Shown: positions 28,153 through 38,005, counted from the stretch's first letter. The stretch: DNA of 38,005 nt from Wenzhouxiangella sp. (GCA_007123055.1 SKSJ01000111.1:1-38005); one strand, 5' to 3'. Notes: generated from the letters alone by a model not told the origin. A program made the numbers and translations.

Positions 28153-28881
28153 ATGAAACGACTGAATTACCTGAGTAACGCATTACGTACCCACTGGGCG
28201 GAAAACCCGGCCACGCGTGGAAAAGCGAAGATGGCGGCGGGTGCGGCATTGATCGTCATCGGCGTGTTCGGGTTGGGTGGCGCCACGGCGAAAACGCGTA
28301 GGGGCAAGCGCGGTCGGGGCGGCATACTGGGAAACATGCTGTTCTTGTTTGCCGGTGGCTTGTTCCTGATCGCAGCGGTGTCGTTGTGGCCTGATTCCTG
28401 GAGCGACCAGTTCGAAACCGACGGAGAGATCGCAAGCTATCAATCCGGCACCGGCTCTGACGGACGCTCCGTTTATCGGCCGATCTACCGCTTCGAGGTC
28501 GACGGCCAGGAATACGGCTTCGCCTCGGAGGTCACCACCAACGTCGAGCCGGAAGTCGGGGCCCGGGTGCGCATCGCCTATTCCGCGTCCGATCCCGATC
28601 AGGCGCGGCGCATAGATGGCCTCGACTCATTTATTCATTGGATATTTCTGGCTTTGTCGCTGGGCCTGCTGCTGATTGCCGGCGTGTCAATAGCGATCGG
28701 ACTGGCGCTGGTCTTCTTCGGTATGCGGTTGTTTCGTGACGGGCGCCGGGACCTGGACAAACCGTCAGACCCCGAGGCGTCAATGAAGGAACTGCGGGAA
28801 ACGATTGGACAGGTCCGGAGTGGGGACATCGATATCGACGACACGGCAGCCGCACAGGCCGGCGGCGACACCGGCCGCTGA
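28153..28881 (+). CDS. DUF3592-like membrane protein
   Basis: TM segment, then FETDGEIASYQSGTGSDGRSVYRPIYRFEVDGQEYGFASEVTTNVEPEVGARVRIAYSASDPDQARR (DUF3592-like), then a second TM segment and acidic tail. Confidence 0.75.
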   Translation: MKRLNYLSNALRTHWAENPATRGKAKMAAGAALIVIGVFGLGGATAKTRRGKRGRGGILGNMLFLFAGGLFLIAAVSLWPDSWSDQFETDGEIASYQSGTGSDGRSVYRPIYRFEVDGQEYGFASEVTTNVEPEVGARVRIAYSASDPDQARRIDGLDSFIHWIFLALSLGLLLIAGVSIAIGLALVFFGMRLFRDGRRDLDKPSDPEASMKELRETIGQVRSGDIDIDDTAAAQAGGDTGR

Positions 28882-28883
28882 AT

Positions 28884-29510
28884 TCAGCCGGGTGGGGGCT
28901 GCTGGCCGCGATCCGGGGGTGTCGTCTGCCGCCGGTTTCGGTTCCGGAGTCGTCCTGTCGCGCGGACCAGCAGCCAGATGACCGCCGCGATGACGATTAC
29001 TCCGAAGATAATCGGAATGAAAATCGCGAGGACGACAGCCAGCAGGCTACCGCCGGTTTCGCCGGTTGATACGGCCGGGTTGCCCAGTCCGCCAGTCGTT
29101 GCGGTCGACATGCCACGTGTCAGGACAGTCGACCCTTGTACCACGCCGGCGGTGCCACCGCCGAGCACGGCGGCCGTGCCCCACTGCGCGGCCGCGTTCA
29201 TCTCCGGCAACAGCGAGGAGACGATGACCGTCCCGCCGGCCAGCGCTGCCGGGGTCGCCAGCAGATCGAGCAGGTTGTCGACCAGCGGCACGTAGTAGCT
29301 GCCGACCTCCATCAGTGCCGCCAGACCGACGACGGCCAATACCGGCCCCGATGTCATCCACATGAACTGCTCGCTGACCGGCAGCAACTCGAAGCGCCCG
29401 GCCAGCCCGAGGGCCAGGATGGGGATGAACACGCGCAGCCCGGCCGCGGCACTGAGACAGATACCGGCCATGACGGCGGAAAACGCGCTAAGATCGGAAA
29501 CGGCGTCCAT
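28884..29510 (-). CDS. DUF4126 domain membrane protein
   Basis: AGICLSAAAGLRVFIPILALGLAGRFELLP... GSYYVPLVDNLLDLLATPAALAGGTVIV resembles DUF4126. Confidence 0.8.
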   Translation of the reverse strand: MDAVSDLSAFSAVMAGICLSAAAGLRVFIPILALGLAGRFELLPVSEQFMWMTSGPVLAVVGLAALMEVGSYYVPLVDNLLDLLATPAALAGGTVIVSSLLPEMNAAAQWGTAAVLGGGTAGVVQGSTVLTRGMSTATTGGLGNPAVSTGETGGSLLAVVLAIFIPIIFGVIVIAAVIWLLVRATGRLRNRNRRQTTPPDRGQQPPPG

Positions 29511-29523
29511 GGGAGAATTCTAC

Positions 29524-30480
29524 ATGACCAACCCCGACACCCACCCCGACAGCTCGCGTGCCAGCGATTGCCCGGCTCGTCCGGACCATCCGGTCATTGA
29601 ACGCATCGCGGCCAGAACGTCCACGCTGGGGCAGGGCATGACCATTCGGCGCGCGCTGCCGTCCCGAGCCCGGCGCATGATCGGCGCCTGGTGTTTTTTC
29701 GATCATGCCGGCCCGCTCCGCTACGAGGCCGGGCAGGGGATCGCGGTCGGTCCTCATCCGCACATCGGCCTGCAGACCTTTTCCTGGATGATCGAAGGTA
29801 GGATGCGTCACTCCGACAGCCTGGGCAATGATGTCTGGATCGCGCCGGGGCAGGTCAACCTGATGACGGCCGGCAGGGGGATTTCACATGCCGAGGAATC
29901 CGATCCGGATCGGCCCGGGCGTGTGCAACTGGCACAGTTGTGGATCGCGTTGCCCGACGCGCATCGTGACTGCGAGCCGGCTTTCGTCAATTACCCCGAA
30001 TTGCCGGTCAGCCATCGAGGCGACCTGGAACTCACACTGCTCGTTGGTGAACATGGTGATCGTGTCTCGCCGGTTCGCGTGCACAGTCCGTTGGTGGCCA
30101 TGGATATCCGCGCGACTGCAGCCGACGGCACCACGTTGTCACTGGAAAGCGGGTTCGAGTACGGCCTGATGGTGCTGGAAGGGGCTGCCAGCGTCGACGG
30201 TGAGCGCTTCGAGCCGGGTGAGCTGGCCTACCTGGGAGCCGGGCGAAGCATGCTCGACCTGTCCGTGGAAAGTGGCGGTCGGGTGTTGCTGATCGGCGGT
30301 GAACCGTTCGAGGAGGATATCCTGCTGTGGTGGAATTTCGTTGCTCGAACGCCCGAAGAAATCCAGCAGGCCGCGGCCGACTGGCAGGCTGGCCGACGAT
30401 TCGGTTCCGTCGAGGCCGCACAGACGCCACCCTTGCAGATGCCCAGCCTTGAGGGTGTTCGCATCAAATCGACGTCATGA
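29524..30480 (+). CDS. Pirin family protein
   Basis: IGAWCFFDHAGPLRYEAGQGIAVGPHPHIGLQTFSWMIEGRMRHSDSLGNDVWIAPGQVNLMTAGRGISHAEES: pirin cupin metal-binding motifs; SD-like GGGAGA upstream. Confidence 0.93.
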   Translation: MTNPDTHPDSSRASDCPARPDHPVIERIAARTSTLGQGMTIRRALPSRARRMIGAWCFFDHAGPLRYEAGQGIAVGPHPHIGLQTFSWMIEGRMRHSDSLGNDVWIAPGQVNLMTAGRGISHAEESDPDRPGRVQLAQLWIALPDAHRDCEPAFVNYPELPVSHRGDLELTLLVGEHGDRVSPVRVHSPLVAMDIRATAADGTTLSLESGFEYGLMVLEGAASVDGERFEPGELAYLGAGRSMLDLSVESGGRVLLIGGEPFEEDILLWWNFVARTPEEIQQAAADWQAGRRFGSVEAAQTPPLQMPSLEGVRIKSTS

Positions 30481-30521
30481 TGCTTCCGGGAAAGGAATCG
30501 CCTGCACCGGGGAAGCCCGTG

Positions 30522-33500
30522 ATGACGCAACGCTTCAGCCTGGCATGGATGATGATCGCCCTGTTGCTGGGGGGGTGCAATGGCGTCGATGAATCCGATG
30601 CCGGCGCTGCCGATAAGCAGGTCAGTGAACGCGCGCCGATCGGGTTGAACCGGCTGGAGTCCTTTCCGGGCAGGCTCGTTGACGGCACCGCGCATGACGA
30701 GCCCCATGAACGTCCCGAGGTGGTGCCCACCCGACCGCTGGATGATGAGCGAGTCCGCCGGTTGCTCGAGCGCATCGAGCCCCTGCCGTCGGAGGTCGAG
30801 GACGAACGCGACTTCGCGCTGAGGCCGGACAGCGACCCGCCGCCGCGCGCCGGTGCCGTCATCCGCGACGAGTTCCCGCCCGAGGACCAACGTCGGCCAC
30901 CGGATCCCGAGACCCCCGAAGGACCCGCCCAGGTATTGCGTTACTCACCCGAGGGCGAGGTGCCGATCGCCGGTCAGGTCAGCATCACCTTCGACCGGCC
31001 GATGGTGGCGGTCAGCGCTCATGACGACCTTGCCGAAAGGGACGTGCCGGTAGAACTCGAACCCGAGATTCCCGGGCGCTGGCGCTGGATCGGCACGCGA
31101 ACGCTGGTTTTTGACCCCGACGCTTCACGTTTGCCCATGGCCACGGAGTTCGACGTCACCCTGCCAGCGGGCACAACGGCGGCCGACGGCACTGAGCTGA
31201 CCGAGACCGTGACATGGCGATTCGCCACGCCGCCGCCAACGCTCGAACAGGTGCATCCCGGCGGCAACAGCATCGGCCTTAAACCGCTCATGTTCGCCGC
31301 CTTCGACCAGCGGATCGACACCACCGCCATGCTCGAGACGCTGGTCGTGGAAGCCGATGGCGAAGCGGTTGCCATTCGCGAGGCAACCACGGAAGAGATC
31401 GCCGCCGACAGGAATGTCCATCGTGCGATCGGTCGCCTCGATCCAGAGCGCGTCGTCGCCTTTCGAGCCGCGCAACCGTTCGAGCCGGACACCACCGTCA
31501 GCATCCGTCTGCCGGCTGGCAGCACTGCAGCCGAGGGCCCGCGCCCCACGACCGAGGATCAAGGCAGCAGCTTCCGCACCTACGGGCCATTGCGGGTGGT
31601 CGATCAACGTTGCGCCACGCGCGACTGCCGCCCCGTCGATGCCCTGATCATCGGTTTTTCCAATGAGCTGGCCGCTGACCAGGACTTGGTGGATCTGGTT
31701 GCCGTCGAGCCGGGGATTGCCGACAAGCATGTCAGCCTGCGCGGCAGCCGGCTCATGATCGAGGGGCTCAAGCAGGGCCGTACGGATTACACGGTCACGG
31801 TGTCGGAGGCACTGACTGACAGGTTCGGGCAGCAACTTGAAGGTCTGCGCGAGCTGCACTTCGAGACCGGCAGCATGCGGGCGAATATCGCCTTCCCGGG
31901 AAGCGGCCTGGTGACCCTGCCCAGGGGGCAACCGCCGAATCTGGCCTTTCATACGGTCAACTATCGCAATGCCCGAGTGCAGGTCCAAAAGGTGGAACCC
32001 GCCGACTGGCCGGCCTATGCCGGGCTGTTTCGCAACCGCGGTTTGTGGCAGGAGGAGCCGCCGGAGTTGCCAGGCGAAACAGTGACTGACGCGACGATGG
32101 ACTTCGCCGCCGAGCCGGATCGTTTCCGGCTTCAGGGCATTGATCTTTCGCCGTGGCTGCCCGAAGCCGGAAGCGGACATTTCGTGGTGCTGCTGGAACC
32201 CGGCACCGTCATCGGTTCCGAGCCGCGCTGGGCGCCGCCACGCCATGTCGCCTGGGTCCAGGTCACCGGCATCGGACTGGATGCGGCGGTCGACGGTGAC
32301 CGGATCCTGGCCTGGGTTACGGACCTGGACGATGGCGCGCCGTTGGCCAATCGGGCGATCAGGCTGGCGCCGGCCGGCGGTGCCGAACTCAGCGACCAGG
32401 AAGGCCTGGCATCTCTGGATCTGCCCGATGCCCGCGGCAACGCTTCGGGCACAGGCTGGCTGGAGGCGGTCGCGGACGACGACGTCGCCATCCTCCCCGA
32501 AACCGACCCTCTGCGGCACCGTGTGGTCTGGCGCGCTCAGGACCGGATCGACCAGGTACTCTGGCATGTCTTCGATGACCGCGCGATGTACCGCCCGGGA
32601 GAACGGGTACACCTGAAGGGCTGGATCCGGCGTGAAGAACGCCGAACCGACGGCGGGCTGGGGCTGGTCGACGGTCAACTGACGATACGCTACGAGGTGG
32701 CCGGCGCACGCGGCAACACCCTGGCCGAAGGCGAGACCGAAGTCGGTCGACTGGGTGGTTTCAACCTGTCCTTCGAGCTGCCCGACACGCCCAATCTCGG
32801 CCGTGCCCGCGTTCGGTTCAATCTTTCGGGCAGCCGGAATCTCGGCGGCACCGTGCATACGCACGCCTTCCAGATCCAGGAGTTCCGTACTCCGGAGTTC
32901 GAGGTCACGACGCGACGGGAGGAGGGGCCATTCGTCGGCGACACCACGGTCTCTGCCGAAGTCGAAGCTGCCTATTATGCCGGCGGCGCACTCGCCGGTG
33001 CCGAGACGACCTGGACGGTCAGCGCTCGTCCGGGTTACTACCGTCCACCCAACCGGGATGAATGGACTTTCGGCGTCGATAGCCCATGGTGGATGCCGTG
33101 GCCCGTCATCGATGTCGGCGCACCGGTCCGGGAGCGATTCGAGGGACTGACCGACGGCGGCGGCGTTCATGCACTCGATATCGACCTGGATATGAGCGGG
33201 CAGCTGCGCCCCCTGGCCATGAACGCCAGCGCCACGGTCATGGATGTCAATCGACAGGCCTGGAGCGCCACGTCGGATTTCATCGCGCATCCGGCAGCCA
33301 CGTATGTCGGGTTGCAGACCGAGCGGCAGTTCGTCGAGCAGGGCGAACCGCTCATGGTCGACATGATCACGGTCGATCTGGATGGCGAGATCATGCCGAA
33401 CCGCCCGGTGACGATGGAAGCGGCCCGCATCCAGTGGCAGTGGCGCGGGGGTGAGCGGCATGAAGAACTCACCGATGTCCAGCGTTGCGAGGTGCGAAGC

Positions 33501-36473
33501 GACGGACAAGGACTGGCGAGCTGTGAGTTTGTTCCCCGCCTGGGGGGACAGATCCGCATCACGGCCGTGGTCCGCGACGAGCAGGGCCGTGGCAATGCCA
33601 CGCGCCTGACACGCTGGGTCGGCGGCGGCCGGCTCCCGGCAGCCGATCGCGTCGACATGCAGGAAGCGCTGCTGATCCCGGATCGTGAAGAATACGCGCC
33701 CGGCGATACCGCCCGCGTCCTGGTGCAGGCACCTTTCGACGATGCCGAGGGGTTGCTGACTCTGCGTCGGCACGGTATCGCCGAGCAGCGGCGTTTCCGC
33801 ATCGACGGCGGTTCGAAGACGCTGGAGATCGACTTGCGCGAGGCCTGGATGCCGGGTATCGAGTTGCATGTCACCCTGGTCGGTCAGGCCGAGCGGGGCG
33901 AGGGCACCCGTCCGGCCATTGCCAGCGGACGCATTGATTTGCCCGTATCCGTTGCCGAACGAGTCCTCGACGTCGAGCTCATCCCGGCCAGCACCCGCCT
34001 GACTCCCGGCGAAGATACCGCGATCGAATTGCAGGTCCGTGATGCGACCGGCGAACCGGTCGGCGATGCCGAGATTGCATTGATCGTGGTCGACGAGGCC
34101 ATCCTGGCCCTGACCGGTTACGAGTTGGTCGATCCGCTGGGTGTATTCTGGCGGCAGCGTCCGGCCGATGTGCGCGATCACCACCTGCGCACCAGCGTGC
34201 TGTTGGCGGCACCGGATGAAGAAGACGCGATGGACAAACACCTGGCCCATGAAGCCGAGATGGCCGTGGCCGACCAGGTGCTGCGCTCGGGGGTGCCCCC
34301 GGGCGAGGAAGGAGCCGACGCCATCGGCTTGCGAGAGGACTTCAATCCCCTGGCTGCCTTCGTGCCGGCACTGACCACGGATTCAGAGGGCCGGGTGAGG
34401 GCCGAGATGTCCCTGCCCGACAACCTGACCCGCTACCGTGTCATGGCCGTGGCGGTTGCCGGTGCGACGCAGTACGGTACATCCGAATCGGCCATTACCG
34501 CGCGCCTGCCGCTGATGGTGAGGCCCTCGGCTCCACGTTTTCTGAATTTCGGCGACGAGATCGAACTGCCGGTAGTGCTGCAGAATCAGACCGACGAGGC
34601 CATGACCGTCGAGGTTGCCGTGGATGCAAGCAACCTCGAACTTAGGGCCGGGCGCGGCTATGCCGTCGAGGTGCCGGCCAACGACCGCGTCGCAGTTCGC
34701 TTCCCGGCCGCCGCCCGGCAGGCTGGCAAGGCCCGCTACCAGGTGGCAGCCGGCGCGGGCGATCATGCCGATGCCGCGCGTGGCGAATTGCCGGTGTGGA
34801 CGCCCGCGACCACTGAAGCCTTCGCCACTTACGGCGTGATCGACGAAGGCGCGCTGGTGCAGCCGATGATCGCGCCGAGTGAGGTCTGGCCGCAGTTCGG
34901 CCAGCTCGAGATCACCACCAGCGCCACGGCATTGCAATCGCTGACCGATGCCTTCATCTGGCTGTGCGACTACCCCTTCGACGCCACTGAGCCACTGGCC
35001 TCGCGCCTGCTGGCCATCGCCGCACTTGGCGACGTGCTCGAAGCGTTCGGGGCCGAGGACATGCCCACGCGCGAGGAGATCGAGCAGATCGTCGAAGCCG
35101 ACCTTGAACGCATCGCCGGACGCCAGAATCCCGACGGCGGACTCGGGCTGTGGCGGCGCGGCAACGAGTCATGGCCGTTCGTGTCCCTTCATGTAGCGCA
35201 TGCGCTGGTACGCCTGAACAACAGGAATTACCCCGTCGATGAAGCACTACTCGAGCGCAGTTTCAATCATGTGCGCGACATCGAGCGGCATATCCCGGCG
35301 CGCTACGGCGAGCGCGCCCGCCGTCATGTCATCGCCTACAGTCTTTACCTGCGCGGCCTGACGGGAGATTTCGACCGGGAACGGGCACGTGCCCTGCTGG
35401 CCGAAGTCGATGACCTCAAGGAGCTGACTTTCGAGGCCAGCGGCTGGTTGCTGGGCGTGCTCAGCGGCGACGAGGAATCCGGCGACGCGCTTGATGAGCT
35501 GCGCCGCTTCCTCGCCAACCGGGTGACCGAAACCGCCGCCAGCGCCCATTTCGCCGCCGGATTCCGGGACGGCAATCACCTCATCCTGCATTCAGACCGC
35601 CGCGCCGACGCCATCATTCTCGAAGCACTGATGCGCGACCAGCCTGATTCCGACCTGATCCCGAAGCTCGTAAACGGTCTTCAGGCTCACCGCACGCGAG
35701 GGCGCTGGTCCAGCACCCAGGAAAACGCCTTCGTGCTGCTGGCCCTCGACCAGTACTTTCGGCAGTACGAGGACCAGGAACCGAATTTCATCGCCCGTGC
35801 CTGGCTTGGCGAGGGGTTTGCCGGAGCGCATCACTTTGCCGGTCGCACCACCGACTATCACCACATCGACATCCCGATGGCATACGTTGCCGGTGACGGC
35901 GGTGAACATGACGTCGTACTCGACAAGGACGGGCCAGGGCGGCTGTATTACCGGCTGGGATTGCGTTACGCTCCGAAAAGCCTGCAACTGGAGCCGACCA
36001 GCCACGGGTTCGAGGTCCAACGACGTTACCGCGGACTCGATGACGATGACCACGTGCGCCGGCTCGATGACGGCGGCTGGGAGATTCGCGCCGGGGCCCG
36101 CGTGGCCGTGGAGCTCACCCTGGTGGCGCCCACGCGTCGTTACCACGTCGCCCTGGTCGATCCGTTGCCGGCCGGCCTGGAGGCCATCAATCCCGCCCTG
36201 GCGGTCAGCGCCGTGCCCGTGGCGGATGCGGCGGGGACTCACCGACAGGCTCGCGGCTGGTGGTGGGGACCGTGGTACCAGCACCAGAACCTGCGTGATG
36301 AGCGCGCCGAAGCCTTTACCAGTCTGCTTCCCGGCGGCGTGTACCACTACACCTATCACGCACGGGCCACGACGACCGGCGATTTCGTGGTTCCCCCGGC
36401 CCGTGTCGAGGAAATGTATCATCCGGAAACCTTCGCTCGCACGGGCTCGACGCGTGTTCGCATCATCGACTGA
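30522..36473 (+). CDS. Bacterial alpha-2-macroglobulin family lipoprotein, thioester site degenerate
   Basis: Lipobox MTQRFSLAWMMIALLLGGC; MG domains (FDDRAMYRPGERVHLKGWIRR, LREDFNPLAAFVPALTTDSEGRVRAEMSLPDNLTRYRVMAVAV), toroid region, C-terminal receptor-like domain. The ORF opens at 30477; start inferred from the signal peptide. Confidence 0.92.
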   Translation: MTQRFSLAWMMIALLLGGCNGVDESDAGAADKQVSERAPIGLNRLESFPGRLVDGTAHDEPHERPEVVPTRPLDDERVRRLLERIEPLPSEVEDERDFALRPDSDPPPRAGAVIRDEFPPEDQRRPPDPETPEGPAQVLRYSPEGEVPIAGQVSITFDRPMVAVSAHDDLAERDVPVELEPEIPGRWRWIGTRTLVFDPDASRLPMATEFDVTLPAGTTAADGTELTETVTWRFATPPPTLEQVHPGGNSIGLKPLMFAAFDQRIDTTAMLETLVVEADGEAVAIREATTEEIAADRNVHRAIGRLDPERVVAFRAAQPFEPDTTVSIRLPAGSTAAEGPRPTTEDQGSSFRTYGPLRVVDQRCATRDCRPVDALIIGFSNELAADQDLVDLVAVEPGIADKHVSLRGSRLMIEGLKQGRTDYTVTVSEALTDRFGQQLEGLRELHFETGSMRANIAFPGSGLVTLPRGQPPNLAFHTVNYRNARVQVQKVEPADWPAYAGLFRNRGLWQEEPPELPGETVTDATMDFAAEPDRFRLQGIDLSPWLPEAGSGHFVVLLEPGTVIGSEPRWAPPRHVAWVQVTGIGLDAAVDGDRILAWVTDLDDGAPLANRAIRLAPAGGAELSDQEGLASLDLPDARGNASGTGWLEAVADDDVAILPETDPLRHRVVWRAQDRIDQVLWHVFDDRAMYRPGERVHLKGWIRREERRTDGGLGLVDGQLTIRYEVAGARGNTLAEGETEVGRLGGFNLSFELPDTPNLGRARVRFNLSGSRNLGGTVHTHAFQIQEFRTPEFEVTTRREEGPFVGDTTVSAEVEAAYYAGGALAGAETTWTVSARPGYYRPPNRDEWTFGVDSPWWMPWPVIDVGAPVRERFEGLTDGGGVHALDIDLDMSGQLRPLAMNASATVMDVNRQAWSATSDFIAHPAATYVGLQTERQFVEQGEPLMVDMITVDLDGEIMPNRPVTMEAARIQWQWRGGERHEELTDVQRCEVRSDGQGLASCEFVPRLGGQIRITAVVRDEQGRGNATRLTRWVGGGRLPAADRVDMQEALLIPDREEYAPGDTARVLVQAPFDDAEGLLTLRRHGIAEQRRFRIDGGSKTLEIDLREAWMPGIELHVTLVGQAERGEGTRPAIASGRIDLPVSVAERVLDVELIPASTRLTPGEDTAIELQVRDATGEPVGDAEIALIVVDEAILALTGYELVDPLGVFWRQRPADVRDHHLRTSVLLAAPDEEDAMDKHLAHEAEMAVADQVLRSGVPPGEEGADAIGLREDFNPLAAFVPALTTDSEGRVRAEMSLPDNLTRYRVMAVAVAGATQYGTSESAITARLPLMVRPSAPRFLNFGDEIELPVVLQNQTDEAMTVEVAVDASNLELRAGRGYAVEVPANDRVAVRFPAAARQAGKARYQVAAGAGDHADAARGELPVWTPATTEAFATYGVIDEGALVQPMIAPSEVWPQFGQLEITTSATALQSLTDAFIWLCDYPFDATEPLASRLLAIAALGDVLEAFGAEDMPTREEIEQIVEADLERIAGRQNPDGGLGLWRRGNESWPFVSLHVAHALVRLNNRNYPVDEALLERSFNHVRDIERHIPARYGERARRHVIAYSLYLRGLTGDFDRERARALLAEVDDLKELTFEASGWLLGVLSGDEESGDALDELRRFLANRVTETAASAHFAAGFRDGNHLILHSDRRADAIILEALMRDQPDSDLIPKLVNGLQAHRTRGRWSSTQENAFVLLALDQYFRQYEDQEPNFIARAWLGEGFAGAHHFAGRTTDYHHIDIPMAYVAGDGGEHDVVLDKDGPGRLYYRLGLRYAPKSLQLEPTSHGFEVQRRYRGLDDDDHVRRLDDGGWEIRAGARVAVELTLVAPTRRYHVALVDPLPAGLEAINPALAVSAVPVADAAGTHRQARGWWWGPWYQHQNLRDERAEAFTSLLPGGVYHYTYHARATTTGDFVVPPARVEEMYHPETFARTGSTRVRIID

Positions 36474-36536
36474 ATGAGCGGTCGGAGTTGGGTATATTAC
36501 GGCGCTCACGCAATTCGTTCTTCAAGGGAGTGGACC

Positions 36537-37322
36537 ATGCACAAGGCGATTGTCGGATTCGCCCTCACCATCGGCCTGGCCCTGGGGGCGCAGAGCGCGG
36601 TTGCATCTCAGTACCTCCGTATCGGCGGCATCTGGGAAGACTCGCGCAGTGCCGCTTTCCTGGACAGGAACTGCGAGCCGGCCGACCGGGCTGCCCTGTT
36701 TGGCTGCGTCGACGGCGACGATGGATTGCCAATCGGAGCTCGAGGTGATTTCGGCAGCGGGGCGGGCGCGCAACTGGCCTGGGGCATGCACCTCGGCGAG
36801 ATGCTGCGAACCGAACTGGAGCTTACTTACCAGCCCGGTCTGGCATTCGAGGGCAACGCGAACTTCATCGGTTCCGGTGACCGGCAGCCGGTCGACGGCT
36901 CACTGACCCAGTACCGGGCCGGCATCAACCTGTATGTCGACCTGGCCGCGGCCTTGGCCCGCGACGCCGGCACCTTCGAGCCGTATGTCGGCCTGGGCGC
37001 CAGCGCGGTTCGCAACCAGATCGGCACGATGCGATACGAGTTTCCCGAACTCGACAGCCAGCCGGCACTGACAACGGTGCCCGGCGGCAGCAGCAACCAT
37101 CTTGGCTGGATGCTGGCGATCGGAACGGGCATCGAACTGTCACCGCGCAACATGCTCGACCTCGCGGTCAGCTGGCACGATCACGGACGGGTGGAAACGC
37201 CGGTGGGCGACATCGACATCATCCGCGGCGGCGAGTCCGTGGCGCAGGTTGAAGTGGAAAGCACCCGCTCGCGTCTGGAGACCTTTGGCCTCACGCTGTC
37301 GTGGCGCCATTACCTGCGGTAA
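36537..37322 (+). CDS. Outer-membrane beta-barrel protein (OmpW/OmpA-like fold)
   Basis: Signal peptide MHKAIVGFALTIGLALGAQSAVAS; alternating amphipathic strands; terminates in SWRHYLR. Confidence 0.7.
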   Translation: MHKAIVGFALTIGLALGAQSAVASQYLRIGGIWEDSRSAAFLDRNCEPADRAALFGCVDGDDGLPIGARGDFGSGAGAQLAWGMHLGEMLRTELELTYQPGLAFEGNANFIGSGDRQPVDGSLTQYRAGINLYVDLAAALARDAGTFEPYVGLGASAVRNQIGTMRYEFPELDSQPALTTVPGGSSNHLGWMLAIGTGIELSPRNMLDLAVSWHDHGRVETPVGDIDIIRGGESVAQVEVESTRSRLETFGLTLSWRHYLR

Positions 37323-37344
37323 GGCGCCCGGACTCAGGTCTTGA

Positions 37345-37384
37345 TGGCCCTGTCCCCCGCCGCACTGGCTGGCCGGGGGCCATG
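37345..37384. terminator. Possible hairpin terminator between convergent genes (no clear U tract)
   Basis: ATGGCC(ctgtc)CCCCG ... CGGGGGCCAT, bulged GC stem. Confidence 0.35.
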
Positions 37385-37387
37385 GCA

Positions 37388-38005
37388 TCAGTGCACGATC
37401 TCGACCAGCTCCACGCGCCGGTTTTCCGCCCGGCCGTCATCGGTGCGGTTGGTGGTGACCGGGGCCATCATGCCGGCGCCGGCGGCCCGTAGACGTTCGC
37501 GGGCGATGCCGTGGCCATCCACCAGTTCATCGACTACCGCGCTGGCCCGATCCATGGAGAGCCTGAGGTTGTAGTCGAAATCACCGACGGCATCGGTGTG
37601 ACCGACGACCAGCAGTTCCAGGTCGGCGCGTTCGTTCATCAACTCGGCGATGGTGGCCAGCGCTTCGGCCGATTCGGGCAGGATTTCGTCGGAATCGAAG
37701 GCGAACAGGATGTTCCGGATGGCAACGCGGCCCTGCTCGACGAGGCCCGTTTCCATTTCGCCGGCGGTCAGTGGCTGGTGGTCCATGGTGTCGTCCATCT
37801 CGTCGGCCGTCACCACGGCCAGTGAAACGGCCGGGCCGTCCACGCGCCGGGCGTTGAAGGCGGCAATGCCCACCAGGACGTTGCCGTCGGCCGAGCGTGC
37901 GGCGATGTAGCGGAGGTCGCGGTTGCGGTTGGCCAGTTGGCAGCAGTCACGGGCACCGCGTTCGAACAGGTTGGAGCCGTGGACGAAGAACAGCCGGCCG
38001 TCTCC
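37388..38005 (-). CDS. OmpA-family C-terminal domain protein (5' end outside window)
   Basis: NILFAFDSDEILPESAEALATIAELMNERADLELLVVGHTDAVGDFDYNLRLSMDRASAVVDELVDGHGIARERLRAAGAGMMAPV...ENRRVELVEI: OmpA peptidoglycan-binding domain. The frame stays open upstream (GRLFFVHGSNLFERGARDCCQLANRNRDLRYIAARSADGNVLVGIAAFN) to the window edge. Confidence 0.88.
   Translation of the reverse strand, partial: GDGRLFFVHGSNLFERGARDCCQLANRNRDLRYIAARSADGNVLVGIAAFNARRVDGPAVSLAVVTADEMDDTMDHQPLTAGEMETGLVEQGRVAIRNILFAFDSDEILPESAEALATIAELMNERADLELLVVGHTDAVGDFDYNLRLSMDRASAVVDELVDGHGIARERLRAAGAGMMAPVTTNRTDDGRAENRRVELVEIVH

Noticed and set aside
31125-34250. 1041-aa ORF antisense to the alpha-2-macroglobulin gene
   Set aside because: Shadow ORF expected in GC-rich codon-biased sequence; composition lacks domain signatures and the + strand protein is clearly genuine.

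Overview
The window is a GC-rich gammaproteobacterial chromosomal segment, probably Xanthomonadales/Wenzhouxiangella-like judging from gene content (taxonomy is inference). Most of it is core-genome. It contains: (i) the 3' end of a large secreted repeat protein with MBG, Big_1 and DUF11 domains; (ii) rne, divergent from an rluC-lolC/E-lolD-comEC-exbB-exbD-msbA-lpxK-kdsB-LMW-PTP-uvrC-pgsA envelope/LPS cluster; (iii) a methyltransferase and an orphan PhnD-like periplasmic protein; (iv) a complete succinate dehydrogenase locus flanked by assembly factors (ygfZ divergent; SDHAF4/DUF1674-sdhCDAB-sdhE-ygfX); (v) mtgA, pilU, and DUF3592, DUF4126 and pirin genes; (vi) a ~2000-aa alpha-2-macroglobulin with a degenerate thioester site, a small outer-membrane barrel, and an OmpA-domain gene running off the end. 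The most interesting signals are non-coding: a ~300-bp nested imperfect palindrome at 2143-2445, a dispersed-repeat-type palindrome between sdhA and sdhB, and a row of strong hairpins in the putative rne leader. I saw no CRISPR array, transposase, phage module, rRNA or tRNA. No clearly new multi-gene system is evident.
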